Source: an uncultured Eisenbergiella sp. | GTDB taxonomy: Bacteria > Bacillota > Clostridia > Lachnospirales > Lachnospiraceae | Length of the DNA: 64,000 nt | Reading direction: 5' to 3' | Assembly: GCA_947627215.1 (NCBI GenBank) | Contig: CANQVD010000002.1 | Span: 62,001 to 126,000 of the forward strand | Part shown: piece by piece, positions 42,880-50,460 of the stretch | Position numbering within the stretch: the first letter of the stretch is position 1 | Layout: each line of letters opens with the position of its first letter | Position numbers and translations under genes: made by a program | Notes under the pieces: generated by a model | The model's input: only the letters and a program-made list of their open reading frames with translations | What the model was told of the DNA's origin: nothing | Databases searched by the model: none

Positions 42880-42993
42880 ATGAAGGTAAGAGCATCCGTA
42901 AAACCGATTTGCGAAAAGTGCAAAGTCATCAAAAGGAAGGGAGCGATCAGAATTATCTGTGAGAATCCCAAACACAAGCAGAGACAGGGCTGA
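42880..42993 (+). CDS. rpmJ: 50S ribosomal protein L36
   Basis: 37 residues, [20 protein letters not shown] at the start. Zinc ligands Cys11, Cys14, Cys27 and His32 mark the zinc-binding form. Binds 23S rRNA domain V. ATG 42880 follows ggtaaggag. Confidence 0.96.
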   Translation: MKVRASVKPICEKCKVIKRKGAIRIICENPKHKQRQG

Positions 42994-43363
42994 TCCGTTT
43001 TGGAATCGCCGTGTCGGCATGTGAGAAGGCTGGCAGCGGATTATTACTAAGGTCCGCTTGAAAATAATTGAACGCTGCGGGACATTTTGCTGCGGGAGAT
43101 TACTTTTTGATACCGAAATAAGGCTCCTGATCTCAGGAGTCGGACATCGTTGTGTGAAGGAGCACACAGACGGCCTCTGGCCGGTGCGTAAAGCACATGT
43201 TGTCCGCACGGAGCGTCCGTGAGAGTATCGGAAAGACCGGTTCGCCGGTTGGGTACATGGTACCCCAGTCAATTAGTAACTGTTTTGAGAATGCACAGGA
43301 TATTTATGCCCTGTGCTCATTGTGCGTAGAGAGGCCAATTCGCACAGAATGGAGGAAAGGTAA
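42994..43363 (+). ncRNA. Structured RNA region between rpmJ and rpsM
   Basis: 370 bases without a gene, packed with stems. They are GCAGCG/CGCTGC (43033/43073), CTCCTG-ATCT-CAGGAG (43124-43139), GTGTG/CACAC (43152/43163), CGGCC-TCT-GGCCG (43171-43183), ACCGG-TTCG-CCGGT (43236-43249), GGGTAC-ATG-GTACCC (43251-43265), GCACAGG/CCTGTGC (43293/43310) and TGTGCG/CGCACA (43321/43341). The last closes 5 nt before the rpsM ribosome-binding site. rpmJ and rpsM are normally nearly adjacent, so this insert is unusual. No T-run terminator is seen. Probably a cis-acting leader or stable RNA; function unknown. Confidence 0.6.
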
Positions 43364-43732
43364 ATGGCTCGTATTGCAGGTATTGATTTACCGAGAGAAA
43401 AGCGCGTGGAGATCGGTCTGACCTATATTTATGGGATCGGCAGACCCAGCGCGACCAGGATCGTGGCCCAGGCAGGCGTCAATCCCGACACGCGCTGCAG
43501 GGATCTGACCGATGACGAGGTCAAGAGGATCAGCGAGGTCATCGAGTCCACCATGATGGTGGAAGGCGATCTGAGAAGAGAGGTTGCCCTGAATATCAAG
43601 AGATTACAGGAGATCGGCTGCTACAGAGGCATCCGTCACCGTAAGGGACTTCCGGTCCGCGGTCAGAGAACGAAGACCAACGCCAGGACGAGAAAGGGTC
43701 CCAGGAGAACCATCGCGAACAAGAAAAAATAA
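43364..43732 (+). CDS. rpsM: 30S ribosomal protein S13
   Basis: 122 residues. Begins [20 protein letters not shown], with a helix-two-turn-helix and a basic C-terminal tail ([20 protein letters not shown]) that reaches P-site tRNA. Forms bridges with the 50S subunit. ATG 43364 after ggaggaaagg. Confidence 0.97.
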   Translation: MARIAGIDLPREKRVEIGLTYIYGIGRPSATRIVAQAGVNPDTRCRDLTDDEVKRISEVIESTMMVEGDLRREVALNIKRLQEIGCYRGIRHRKGLPVRGQRTKTNARTRKGPRRTIANKKK

Positions 43733-43761
43733 TTCAAACAGGGGAAAGTAGGTTAGTTTAA

Positions 43762-44160
43762 ATGGCAAACAAAAAAGTTACAAAAAGAGTGACCAAAAAG
43801 CGTGTCAAGAAAAACGTTGAACACGGACAGGCACACATTCAGTCTTCCTTCAACAACACCATCGTGACGTTGACGGACGCTGAAGGCAATGCCTTAAGCT
43901 GGGCTTCTGCCGGCGGTCTGGGATTTAAGGGTTCAAGGAAATCTACCCCGTATGCAGCGCAGATGGCTGCGGAAACAGCGACGAAGGCTGCCCTGATCCA
44001 TGGGCTCAAGACAGTCGATGTATTCGTAAAGGGACCCGGTTCGGGGCGTGAAGCCGCGATCCGCGCGCTGTCCGCCTGCGGCCTGAGCGTGCTGAGCATC
44101 AAGGACGTGACAGCGGTTCCTCACAACGGATGCCGTCCGCCCAAGCGCCGCCGCGTATGA
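43762..44160 (+). CDS. rpsK: 30S ribosomal protein S11
   Basis: 132 residues with a basic N-terminus, [18 protein letters not shown], and the conserved [13 protein letters not shown] end. Located on the 30S platform next to the mRNA exit. No strong Shine-Dalgarno: only gggaaagtagg is seen. Confidence 0.96.
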   Translation: MANKKVTKRVTKKRVKKNVEHGQAHIQSSFNNTIVTLTDAEGNALSWASAGGLGFKGSRKSTPYAAQMAAETATKAALIHGLKTVDVFVKGPGSGREAAIRALSACGLSVLSIKDVTAVPHNGCRPPKRRRV

Positions 44161-44305
44161 CCGAACGTCCGCCTCGTTTCGGATATGACCGGACGGCGGC
44201 GGGCCCGTGCACGCATGGGATGCATGGGCGAAGGCTGCGCAGGCATTTGCGCCTGTGTTTGAATGTTGGATGAAGACATGACAGCCGCAGGCCGGCGGAG
44301 GGATT

Positions 44306-44335
44306 TTGTGCCTTTCGGACCGGAGGCTGTATAAT
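44306..44335 (+). promoter_or_regulatory. Internal promoter before rpsD
   Basis: TTGTGC at 44306-44311, 18-bp spacer, exact TATAAT at 44330-44335. Lies in the 208-base rpsK-rpsD gap, which is otherwise GC-rich and without a gene. Leader to ATG 44369 would be about 27 nt. Confidence 0.6.
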
Positions 44336-44368
44336 GCTGTAAACAATAATCTGGAGGAAAAAAATAAA

Positions 44369-44959
44369 ATGGCAGTAAACAGAGTACCTGTACTGAAAAG
44401 ATGTAGAGCGCTCGGCCTGGAACCCAGCTATCTGGGCTACGATAAGAAGTCCAACAGGGCGGTAAAGGCCGGCAAGAAGATGAGCGAGTACGGCACGCAG
44501 CTCCGCGAGAAGCAGAAAGCCAAGTTCATCTACGGCGTTCTGGAGAAGCCCTTCCGCAATTACTATGAGAAGGCGGACCGGATGAAGGGCATGACCGGTG
44601 AAAATCTGATGCGCATGCTGGAGGCCAGACTGGACAGCGTGGTGTTCCGTATGGGCTTTGCGCGGACCAGAAGAGAGGCGCGTCAGGTCGTCGGCCACAA
44701 GCATGTTCTGGTGAACGGCCGGACGGTGAGCATTCCTTCCTATCAGGTCAAGGCCGGCGATGTGATCGAGCTGAAGGAAAAAGCGAAGAGCATGCAGAGA
44801 TACAAGGATATCCTCGAAGTGACCGCGGGAAGACTGTATCCCGAGTGGATGGATGTTGATAAAGAGGCATTCAAAGGGACGATCAAACAGCTTCCGACCA
44901 GGGAGATGATCGACGTTCCGGTAAATGAAATGCTGATCGTTGAGTTGTATTCCAAATAA
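44369..44959 (+). CDS. rpsD: 30S ribosomal protein S4 (zinc-free type)
   Basis: 196 residues from ATG 44369 (MAVNRVPVLKRCRALGLEPS), which follows ctggagg. Primary 16S rRNA binder at the 5' domain; with S5 it controls accuracy. The N-terminal cysteine cluster of zinc-type S4 is absent, with one Cys only. S4 RNA-binding fold LDSVVFRMGFARTRREARQ is intact. In several bacteria S4 represses its operon. Confidence 0.96.
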   Translation: MAVNRVPVLKRCRALGLEPSYLGYDKKSNRAVKAGKKMSEYGTQLREKQKAKFIYGVLEKPFRNYYEKADRMKGMTGENLMRMLEARLDSVVFRMGFARTRREARQVVGHKHVLVNGRTVSIPSYQVKAGDVIELKEKAKSMQRYKDILEVTAGRLYPEWMDVDKEAFKGTIKQLPTREMIDVPVNEMLIVELYSK

Positions 44960-45007
44960 TGAGAGTCAGTATCCGTCGAAGTGGGTTCGTAAAGGAGGAT
45001 ATTTGCA

Positions 45008-45967
45008 GTGTTTGATTTTGAAAGACCCAATATTGAGGTTGCCGAAATCTCTGATGACAAGAAGTATGGCAAGTTCGTGGTGGAGCCTCTGGAGAGGGGA
45101 TACGGCATTACGCTGGGGAACTCCTTAAGAAGAATCATGCTTTCCTCCCTGCCCGGCGCGGCAGTGAGCCAGGTGAAGATCGAGGGCGTGCTGCATGAGT
45201 TTTCCTCGATCCCCGGCGTGAAGGAAGATGTGACTGAGATCATCATGAACATCAAGAGTCTGGCGATCAAGAACAACAGCGAGACGAATGAGCCCAAAAC
45301 CGCGTATATCGAATTTGAAGGCGAGGGTGTTGTACACGCTTCCGATATTCAGGTTGACCAGGATATTGAGATCCTCAATCCCGATCTTGTGATCGCTACT
45401 TTGAGCGGCGGCAAGGAGAGCAAGCTCTACATCGAACTGACCATTACCAGGGGCCGGGGCTATGTGAGCGCGGACAGGAATAAGAGCGACGATCTGCCCA
45501 TCGGCGTAATCGCCATCGATTCCATCTATACTCCCGTGGAGAGGGTGAATATGACCGTGGAAAATACCCGCGTGGGACAGGTGACGGATTACGACAAACT
45601 CACGCTGGATGTATATACCAACGGCACGCTCGCTCCCGATGAAGCTGTCAGTCTGGCTGCAAAGGTACTTAGCGAACATCTGAGCCTCTTTATCGATCTT
45701 TCCGAGAACGCCAGGACCGCGGAGGTCATGGTGGAAAAGGAAGACGACGAGAAGGAAAAGGTTCTGGAAATGAGCATTGATGAGCTCGAACTCTCCGTGC
45801 GTTCCTATAACTGTCTGAAACGCGCCGGGATCAACACGGTGGAGGAGCTGATCAACAAAACGCCGGAGGATATGATGAAGGTCCGCAACCTGGGCCGGAA
45901 ATCCCTGGAGGAAGTGCAGACGAAGATCAGCGAGCTAGGTTTTCATTTCAGGCCGAGCGAAGAATGA
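45008..45967 (+). CDS. rpoA: RNA polymerase alpha subunit
   Basis: 319 residues from GTG 45008, preceded by aaaggagg. The N-terminal domain dimerises and assembles core polymerase ([19 protein letters not shown]); the C-terminal domain contacts UP elements and activators ([40 protein letters not shown]). Normal length. A 7-bp stem follows the stop at 45969-45987. Confidence 0.97.
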   Translation: MFDFERPNIEVAEISDDKKYGKFVVEPLERGYGITLGNSLRRIMLSSLPGAAVSQVKIEGVLHEFSSIPGVKEDVTEIIMNIKSLAIKNNSETNEPKTAYIEFEGEGVVHASDIQVDQDIEILNPDLVIATLSGGKESKLYIELTITRGRGYVSADRNKSDDLPIGVIAIDSIYTPVERVNMTVENTRVGQVTDYDKLTLDVYTNGTLAPDEAVSLAAKVLSEHLSLFIDLSENARTAEVMVEKEDDEKEKVLEMSIDELELSVRSYNCLKRAGINTVEELINKTPEDMMKVRNLGRKSLEEVQTKISELGFHFRPSEE

Positions 45968-45968
45968 A

Positions 45969-45987
45969 GCTCGCCCACAGGGCGAGC
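45969..45987 (+). other. Hairpin after rpoA in the rpoA-rplQ gap
   Basis: GCTCGCC (45969-45975), loop CACAG, GGCGAGC (45981-45987). No T-run. The whole gap (45968-46178, 211 bases) is GC-rich with further short stems and holds no gene; in most bacteria rpoA and rplQ are nearly adjacent. Confidence 0.45.
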
Positions 45988-46178
45988 GCTGATTCCCGAA
46001 CTGCGGGGCACATTTCCGGTAAGTCCGAACGGCGCGGGGGTGTGGCGCGCGATGCGCGCAGAGATTCATGAAACGGCCGTCCGAAGGGACGGCGGGACGC
46101 CGCAGGGCGAAACAGGCATTCGGTGAATAAGTCCGATGAGCGTCGCCGGATGAACATGAATGAAAGGAAAGCAAGACA

Positions 46179-46715
46179 ATGGCAAAATACAGAAAACTGG
46201 GAAGAACATCCGATCAGAGGAAAGCGCTTCTGAGAAGCCAGGTGACGAGCCTGCTCTACAGAGGCAGAATCATCACTACCGAAGCGAAAGCGAAGGAAGT
46301 CCGCAAGATCGCCGAAGGCATCATCGCCATGGGCATCAGGGAGAAGGACAACTACGAGACCGTGAAGGTGACCGCGAAGGTTCCCCGCAAGGACAAGGAC
46401 GGCAAGCGGGTGAAGGAAGTCGTGGACGGCAAGAAAGTGACCGTTTATGACGAAGTGGAAAAGGAAATCCGCAAGGACCTGCCCTCCAGACTTCACGCGA
46501 GACGCCAGATGCTGCGCGTTTTCTATCCTGTGACAGAGGTTCCGAAGGAAGGCAAGGGCCGGAAACGGGGCACAAAGAAGATCGACATGCCCGCGAAGGT
46601 GTTCGATGAGATCGCTCCCAAATATGCGGACCGCAAAGGTGGTTATACCAGGATCATCAAGATCGGCCAGCGCAAAGGGGACGGCGCGATGGAAGTTGTG
46701 CTTGAATTAATCTGA
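46179..46715 (+). CDS. rplQ: 50S ribosomal protein L17 with large insertion
   Basis: 178 residues against about 115-130 in most bacteria. The N-terminal core (MAKYRKLGRTSDQRKALLRS) and C-terminal end (GGYTRIIKIGQRKGDGAMEV) are standard. Roughly 48 extra, highly charged residues lie between about 57 and 104, and a smaller insertion follows LHARRQMLRVFYP. L17 sits by the exit tunnel. The frame is continuous, so the insertion is genuine and not a frameshift. Confidence 0.95.
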   Translation: MAKYRKLGRTSDQRKALLRSQVTSLLYRGRIITTEAKAKEVRKIAEGIIAMGIREKDNYETVKVTAKVPRKDKDGKRVKEVVDGKKVTVYDEVEKEIRKDLPSRLHARRQMLRVFYPVTEVPKEGKGRKRGTKKIDMPAKVFDEIAPKYADRKGGYTRIIKIGQRKGDGAMEVVLELI

Positions 46716-46723
46716 AAGAAAAT

Positions 46724-46760
46724 GAGCAGGGGGCTGTTGCGTTTGCGGCGGCCCTTTTGT
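46724..46760 (+). terminator. Possible weak terminator after rplQ
   Basis: A G-rich arm after the rplQ stop can pair, with several G-U pairs and a bulge, with GCGGCGGCCC, which is followed by TTTTG. Weak; readthrough into ecfA1 is likely. Confidence 0.35.
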
Positions 46761-46816
46761 GTTTGCGGAAAACACATCGGAGAGAGCGTTCGGCGGCGGG
46801 AGATCGGAGAAAGTGA

Positions 46817-47773
46817 ATGGGCATCATTGAGAGCAGTCATCTGAGCTATGACTATGTAAAACTGAATGAGGAAGGGAACGCGGAGGGCGTCACGAGAGCG
46901 GTGGACGATGTGAGCCTTTCCGTGGAGCCGGGGCAGTTCATCGCCATTCTGGGGCATAACGGTTCCGGAAAGTCCACGCTCGCCAGGCATATCAACGCGC
47001 TGCTGGTGCCGACGGAGGGCTCCATTTTTGTGGACGGAAAGGATACCGCAAAGGAGGAGAACGTCTGGGACGTACGGCAGAGCGCCGGAATGGTTTTTCA
47101 GAATCCCGACAACCAGATCATCGGGCAGGTGGTGGAGGAGGATGTCGGCTTTGGCCCGGAGAACATGGGCGTTCCCACGAAGGAGATCTGGGAACGGGTG
47201 GAGGAGAGTCTGCGTGCGGTGGGGATGTATGCGTACCGGAAGCATTCTCCCAATAAGCTTTCCGGCGGCCAGAAGCAGCGGGTCTCCATCGCGGGCGTGC
47301 TGGCGATGCACCCGAAATGCATTGTGCTGGATGAGCCGACGGCCATGCTGGATCCCGACGGGCGAAAAAGCGTGATCCGGGCCGCAAGAGCGCTCAATGA
47401 CGTGGAGCGGGTGACGGTGATCCTGATCACGCATTATATGGAAGAGGTCATATATGCCGACAGGGTGTTCGTGATGGACAAGGGCAGGATCGTCATGCAG
47501 GGGACGCCCCGGGAGGTTTTTTCCCATGTAGAACAACTGAAAGCGCTGCGCCTGGACGTCCCGCAGGTGACGCTTCTGGCCTATGCGCTGCAGAAAAGCG
47601 GGCTTCCGCTGCCGGACGGCATTCTGACGGCGGAGGAACTGGAGCTGGAGCTGAAAAAGCTGAGGGACCGGAAGAACGCGGCCGGCGGAGCGGCCGGAGC
47701 AAAAGAAGCGGGCGCGGACGGCTGGAACGTTGGAGAGGAAGAGCCGGACGCGGTTGACGGAGGGACGGCGTGA
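46817..47773 (+). CDS. ecfA1: Energy-coupling factor transporter ATPase EcfA1
   Basis: 318 residues. Walker [10 protein letters not shown] near residue 48, Q-loop [11 protein letters not shown], signature [12 protein letters not shown], Walker [14 protein letters not shown]. The C-terminal 50 residues are a charged Ala/Gly/Glu-rich tail. With EcfA2 and EcfT it forms the shared motor that drives vitamin and metal S-components. No S-component gene is in the window, so this is a group II module. Confidence 0.93.
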   Translation: MGIIESSHLSYDYVKLNEEGNAEGVTRAVDDVSLSVEPGQFIAILGHNGSGKSTLARHINALLVPTEGSIFVDGKDTAKEENVWDVRQSAGMVFQNPDNQIIGQVVEEDVGFGPENMGVPTKEIWERVEESLRAVGMYAYRKHSPNKLSGGQKQRVSIAGVLAMHPKCIVLDEPTAMLDPDGRKSVIRAARALNDVERVTVILITHYMEEVIYADRVFVMDKGRIVMQGTPREVFSHVEQLKALRLDVPQVTLLAYALQKSGLPLPDGILTAEELELELKKLRDRKNAAGGAAGAKEAGADGWNVGEEEPDAVDGGTA

Positions 47774-48675
47774 TGGCACTGAAACTGGAGCATGTGACTT
47801 ATATATATGGCGCGGACACACAGCTTCCCGTGCGCGCGCTGGACGACATCTGTCTGGAAATCCCGGACGGACAGTTCATCGGCCTGATCGGGCACACCGG
47901 GTCCGGCAAGTCCACGCTGGTCCAGCATCTGAACGGACTGATCCGGCCGTCGCAGGGGAGGATCACCTGGAACGGACGGGATATCTGGGAAGCGGGATTT
48001 CCCAAAAAGGAGCTGCGCAGCAGTGTGGGTCTGGTCTTCCAGTATCCGGAGCACCAGCTTTTTGAAGCGGACGTATTTTCGGATGTCTGTTTCGGTCCCA
48101 ACAACCTGGGGCTGCCCAGGGAAGAAGTGCAGAAGCGGGCCAGGCGCGCGCTGGAACTGGTGGGGATTCCGGAAGCTCTGTACGGCCAGTCCCCCTTCGA
48201 GCTGTCCGGCGGGCAAAAGCGCCGTGCGGCGATCGCGGGTGTGCTGGCGATGGAGCCGAAAATCCTGGTGCTGGACGAGCCCACGGCCGGACTGGATCCG
48301 AAGGGCCGGGATGAGATTCTGGGCCAGATCGCCGGGCTGAAAAAGGAAACGGGGATCAGCGTGGTCCTGGTTTCCCACAGCATGGAAGATGTGGCGAACT
48401 ATGTGGAACGGATCGTGGTGATGAGTCAGGGCCATATCCTTTTCGACGGAGAACCGCGGCAGGTGTTCCGGCATAAGCGGGAGCTGGAGGAAGTGGGACT
48501 GGCGGTGCCGCAGGTGACGGATATTCTTCACCGCCTGAGCGCGGCGGGCTTTGCGGTGGATACCGACGCCACGACCGTGCCCGAGGCCCGCGACACGATC
48601 CTGAAGGCGCTGGGCGGGAAATGGGACGGCCCTGCTGCGGGCCGCGGAGCGATGGGAGAAAAAGAGAAATGCTGA
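47773..48675 (+). CDS. ecfA2: Energy-coupling factor transporter ATPase EcfA2
   Basis: 300 residues from ATG 47773, overlapping the ecfA1 stop by one base; a GTG one codon earlier is possible. Walker A GHTGSGKST, Q-loop FQYPEHQLFE, signature ELSGGQKRRAAI, Walker B ILVLDEPTAGLDP. Partner of EcfA1 in the ABC heterodimer. Stop overlaps the ecfT start. Confidence 0.93.
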   Translation: MALKLEHVTYIYGADTQLPVRALDDICLEIPDGQFIGLIGHTGSGKSTLVQHLNGLIRPSQGRITWNGRDIWEAGFPKKELRSSVGLVFQYPEHQLFEADVFSDVCFGPNNLGLPREEVQKRARRALELVGIPEALYGQSPFELSGGQKRRAAIAGVLAMEPKILVLDEPTAGLDPKGRDEILGQIAGLKKETGISVVLVSHSMEDVANYVERIVVMSQGHILFDGEPRQVFRHKRELEEVGLAVPQVTDILHRLSAAGFAVDTDATTVPEARDTILKALGGKWDGPAAGRGAMGEKEKC

Positions 48676-49475
48676 GAGATATCACGCTGGGACAATATTA
48701 TCAGACGGACTCCCTGCTGCACCGGCTGGACAGCCGGGTGAAGCTGACGGCGACGCTGCTTTTCATCATTTCCCTTTTTCTGGTGAACAATCTGTGGGGG
48801 TATGTGATGGCGGCGGCATTTCTGGCGGTCTGTATCCGGCTTTCCCACGTCCCGTTCCGCTATATGGTCAAGGGAATGCGTACGATCCTGTTCCTTCTGC
48901 TGTTCGCCCTGGTGTTCAACCTGTTTCTGACGCCGGGGACACCGGTGGTGCGCCTCTGGAAGCTGACCGTCACAAAAGAGGGGATCCGGATGGCCGCACA
49001 GATCGCGGTGCGTCTGGTGTTGCTGATCATCGGTTCCTCCCTGATGACGCTGACCACAACGCCGAACCATCTGACGGACGGGCTGGAAAGCCTGATGAAG
49101 CCGCTGAAAAAGCTGAGGGTGCCGGTGCATGAGGTCGCGATGATGATGTCCATCGCCCTGCGCTTTATTCCTATTTTAATGGAAGAAACGGATAAAATTA
49201 TGAAGGCGCAGATCGCCAGGGGTGCGGATTTTGAGAGCGGGAACCTGATCCAGAGAGCGAAGGCCATGGTGCCCCTTCTGGTGCCGCTGTTCATCGCCGC
49301 GTTCCGGCGGGCGAATGACCTGGCGCTGGCCATGGAAGCGCGCTGTTACCGGGGAGGAGAAGGACGGACGAAAATGAAGCCGCTGGTCTATCAGCGCCGT
49401 GACTATATGGCTTATGCGGTACTTCTTCTGTATTTTGCGGCCGTCATCGTGATAGGGAGGATCCTGCCGATATGA
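48669..49475 (+). CDS. ecfT: Energy-coupling factor transporter transmembrane protein EcfT
   Basis: 268 residues from ATG 48669. Five hydrophobic helices plus a cytoplasmic coupling domain with the paired Ala-Arg-Gly-type motifs (KAQIARGADFESG and LAMEARCYRGGEGRT) that dock on EcfA1 and EcfA2. The membrane scaffold recruits exchangeable S-components. Overlaps truA by 4 bases. Confidence 0.93.
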   Translation: MLRDITLGQYYQTDSLLHRLDSRVKLTATLLFIISLFLVNNLWGYVMAAAFLAVCIRLSHVPFRYMVKGMRTILFLLLFALVFNLFLTPGTPVVRLWKLTVTKEGIRMAAQIAVRLVLLIIGSSLMTLTTTPNHLTDGLESLMKPLKKLRVPVHEVAMMMSIALRFIPILMEETDKIMKAQIARGADFESGNLIQRAKAMVPLLVPLFIAAFRRANDLALAMEARCYRGGEGRTKMKPLVYQRRDYMAYAVLLLYFAAVIVIGRILPI

Positions 49476-50263
49476 CAGCAGAACAGCGAACGGAAGCTGC
49501 GGGCGGACCGTGCCGCCGCATCCGTCTGACGGTGGCCTATGACGGCACGGCCTACAACGGATGGCAGTACCAGCCCAACGGCGTTACCATCGAGGAAACG
49601 CTGAACCGGGCGCTCTCCTTGCTGACCGGAGAGAAAACAGAGGTGATCGGCGCCAGCCGCACGGATGCGGGCGTACACGCGCGCTGCAATTACGCCGTTT
49701 TTGATACGCGGATGCGGATGGACGCTTCCAAATTCGCCTATGCCCTGAATCAGCGGCTGCCGGAGGATATCCGGGTACGCCGGTCCGAGGAGGTGGCCTT
49801 GGACTGGCATCCCAGACGGTGCAGAAGCATAAAAACCTATGAATACCTGATCTATAACGACGAATTTCCGGATCCGCTGAACCGGCTGTATGCGCAGTTC
49901 GTTTATTCGCATCCGGACGTCGGCAAAATGCAGCAGGCCGCCGCATATCTTGTGGGGGAGCACGATTTCAAAAGCTTCTGCAGCATCCACACCCAGGCGG
50001 AGAGCACGGTGCGCACGGTCACGGCGCTGACGGTGGAGCGGGAGGGCTCCCTGATCCGCATACGGATTTCGGGGAACGGTTTTTTGTACAATATGGTCCG
50101 CATCATTGTGGGGACGCTGCTGGAGGCGGGGAACGGAAAATATCCGCCGGAACGCGTGGCAAAGATCCTGGAGGCGCGCGACCGGAAGGCGGCCGGCCCT
50201 ACGGCTCCGGCCCGGGGACTGACGCTGGTCGGTTATCGCTTCCTGCAGGAGGAACCGCGCTGA
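49472..50263 (+). CDS. truA: tRNA pseudouridine(38-40) synthase
   Basis: 263 residues, ATG overlapping the ecfT stop (ATGA). Isomerises uridines 38-40 in the tRNA anticodon arm. Catalytic Asp65 in GASRTDAGVHA; also YDGTAYNGWQ and the C-terminal GNGFLYNMVRIIVGTLLE. The rplQ-ecf-truA order is a Firmicutes trait. Confidence 0.95.
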   Translation: MTAEQRTEAAGGPCRRIRLTVAYDGTAYNGWQYQPNGVTIEETLNRALSLLTGEKTEVIGASRTDAGVHARCNYAVFDTRMRMDASKFAYALNQRLPEDIRVRRSEEVALDWHPRRCRSIKTYEYLIYNDEFPDPLNRLYAQFVYSHPDVGKMQQAAAYLVGEHDFKSFCSIHTQAESTVRTVTALTVEREGSLIRIRISGNGFLYNMVRIIVGTLLEAGNGKYPPERVAKILEARDRKAAGPTAPARGLTLVGYRFLQEEPR

Positions 50264-50307
50264 TTCGCTCCGCCGGGGCGACCGTGTCCGCATTGGACTG
50301 TTTTCAT

Positions 50308-50374
50308 CCGACGATTGGCCGCGTCCGCGGCGGGCTGTTTTCGCCCGACGACCGGCCGCGTCTGCGGCAGGCTG
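50308..50374 (+). repeat. Imperfect tandem repeat, 37-base period
   Basis: Two 30-base GC-rich units (50308-50337 and 50345-50374) differ at four positions; both read CCGACGA..GGCCGCGTC.GCGGC.GGCTG. They lie between truA and the following gene. Purpose unknown. Confidence 0.7.
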
Positions 50375-50396
50375 CTGTTATCCCTGACAGGCCCGG

Positions 50397-50425
50397 TTGA
50401 CTTTCCCCTGCCCCCGTGCTAGTAT
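50397..50425 (+). promoter_or_regulatory. Promoter of the ParB-BMP gene
   Basis: TTGACT at 50397-50402, 17-bp spacer, extended -10 TGCTAGTAT with TAGTAT at 50420-50425. Leader about 30 nt to ATG 50461, with gaaggag before the start. Confidence 0.7.
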
Positions 50426-50460
50426 AAATTAAATTTCAGAAAAGCGAAGGAGACTGAGAT

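Noticed and set aside
42994-43363. T-box or terminator-based attenuator before rpsM
   Set aside because: No T-box TGGN-type bulge sequence and no stem followed by a T-run.
46179-46715. Frameshift or gene fusion as the cause of the long rplQ
   Set aside because: Both ends are canonical L17 in one frame and the extra segment has ordinary codon use.
46716-46816. Riboswitch controlling the ECF module
   Set aside because: Only 100 bases separate rplQ and ecfA1 and no known aptamer pattern is recognisable; the module is part of the ribosomal unit.
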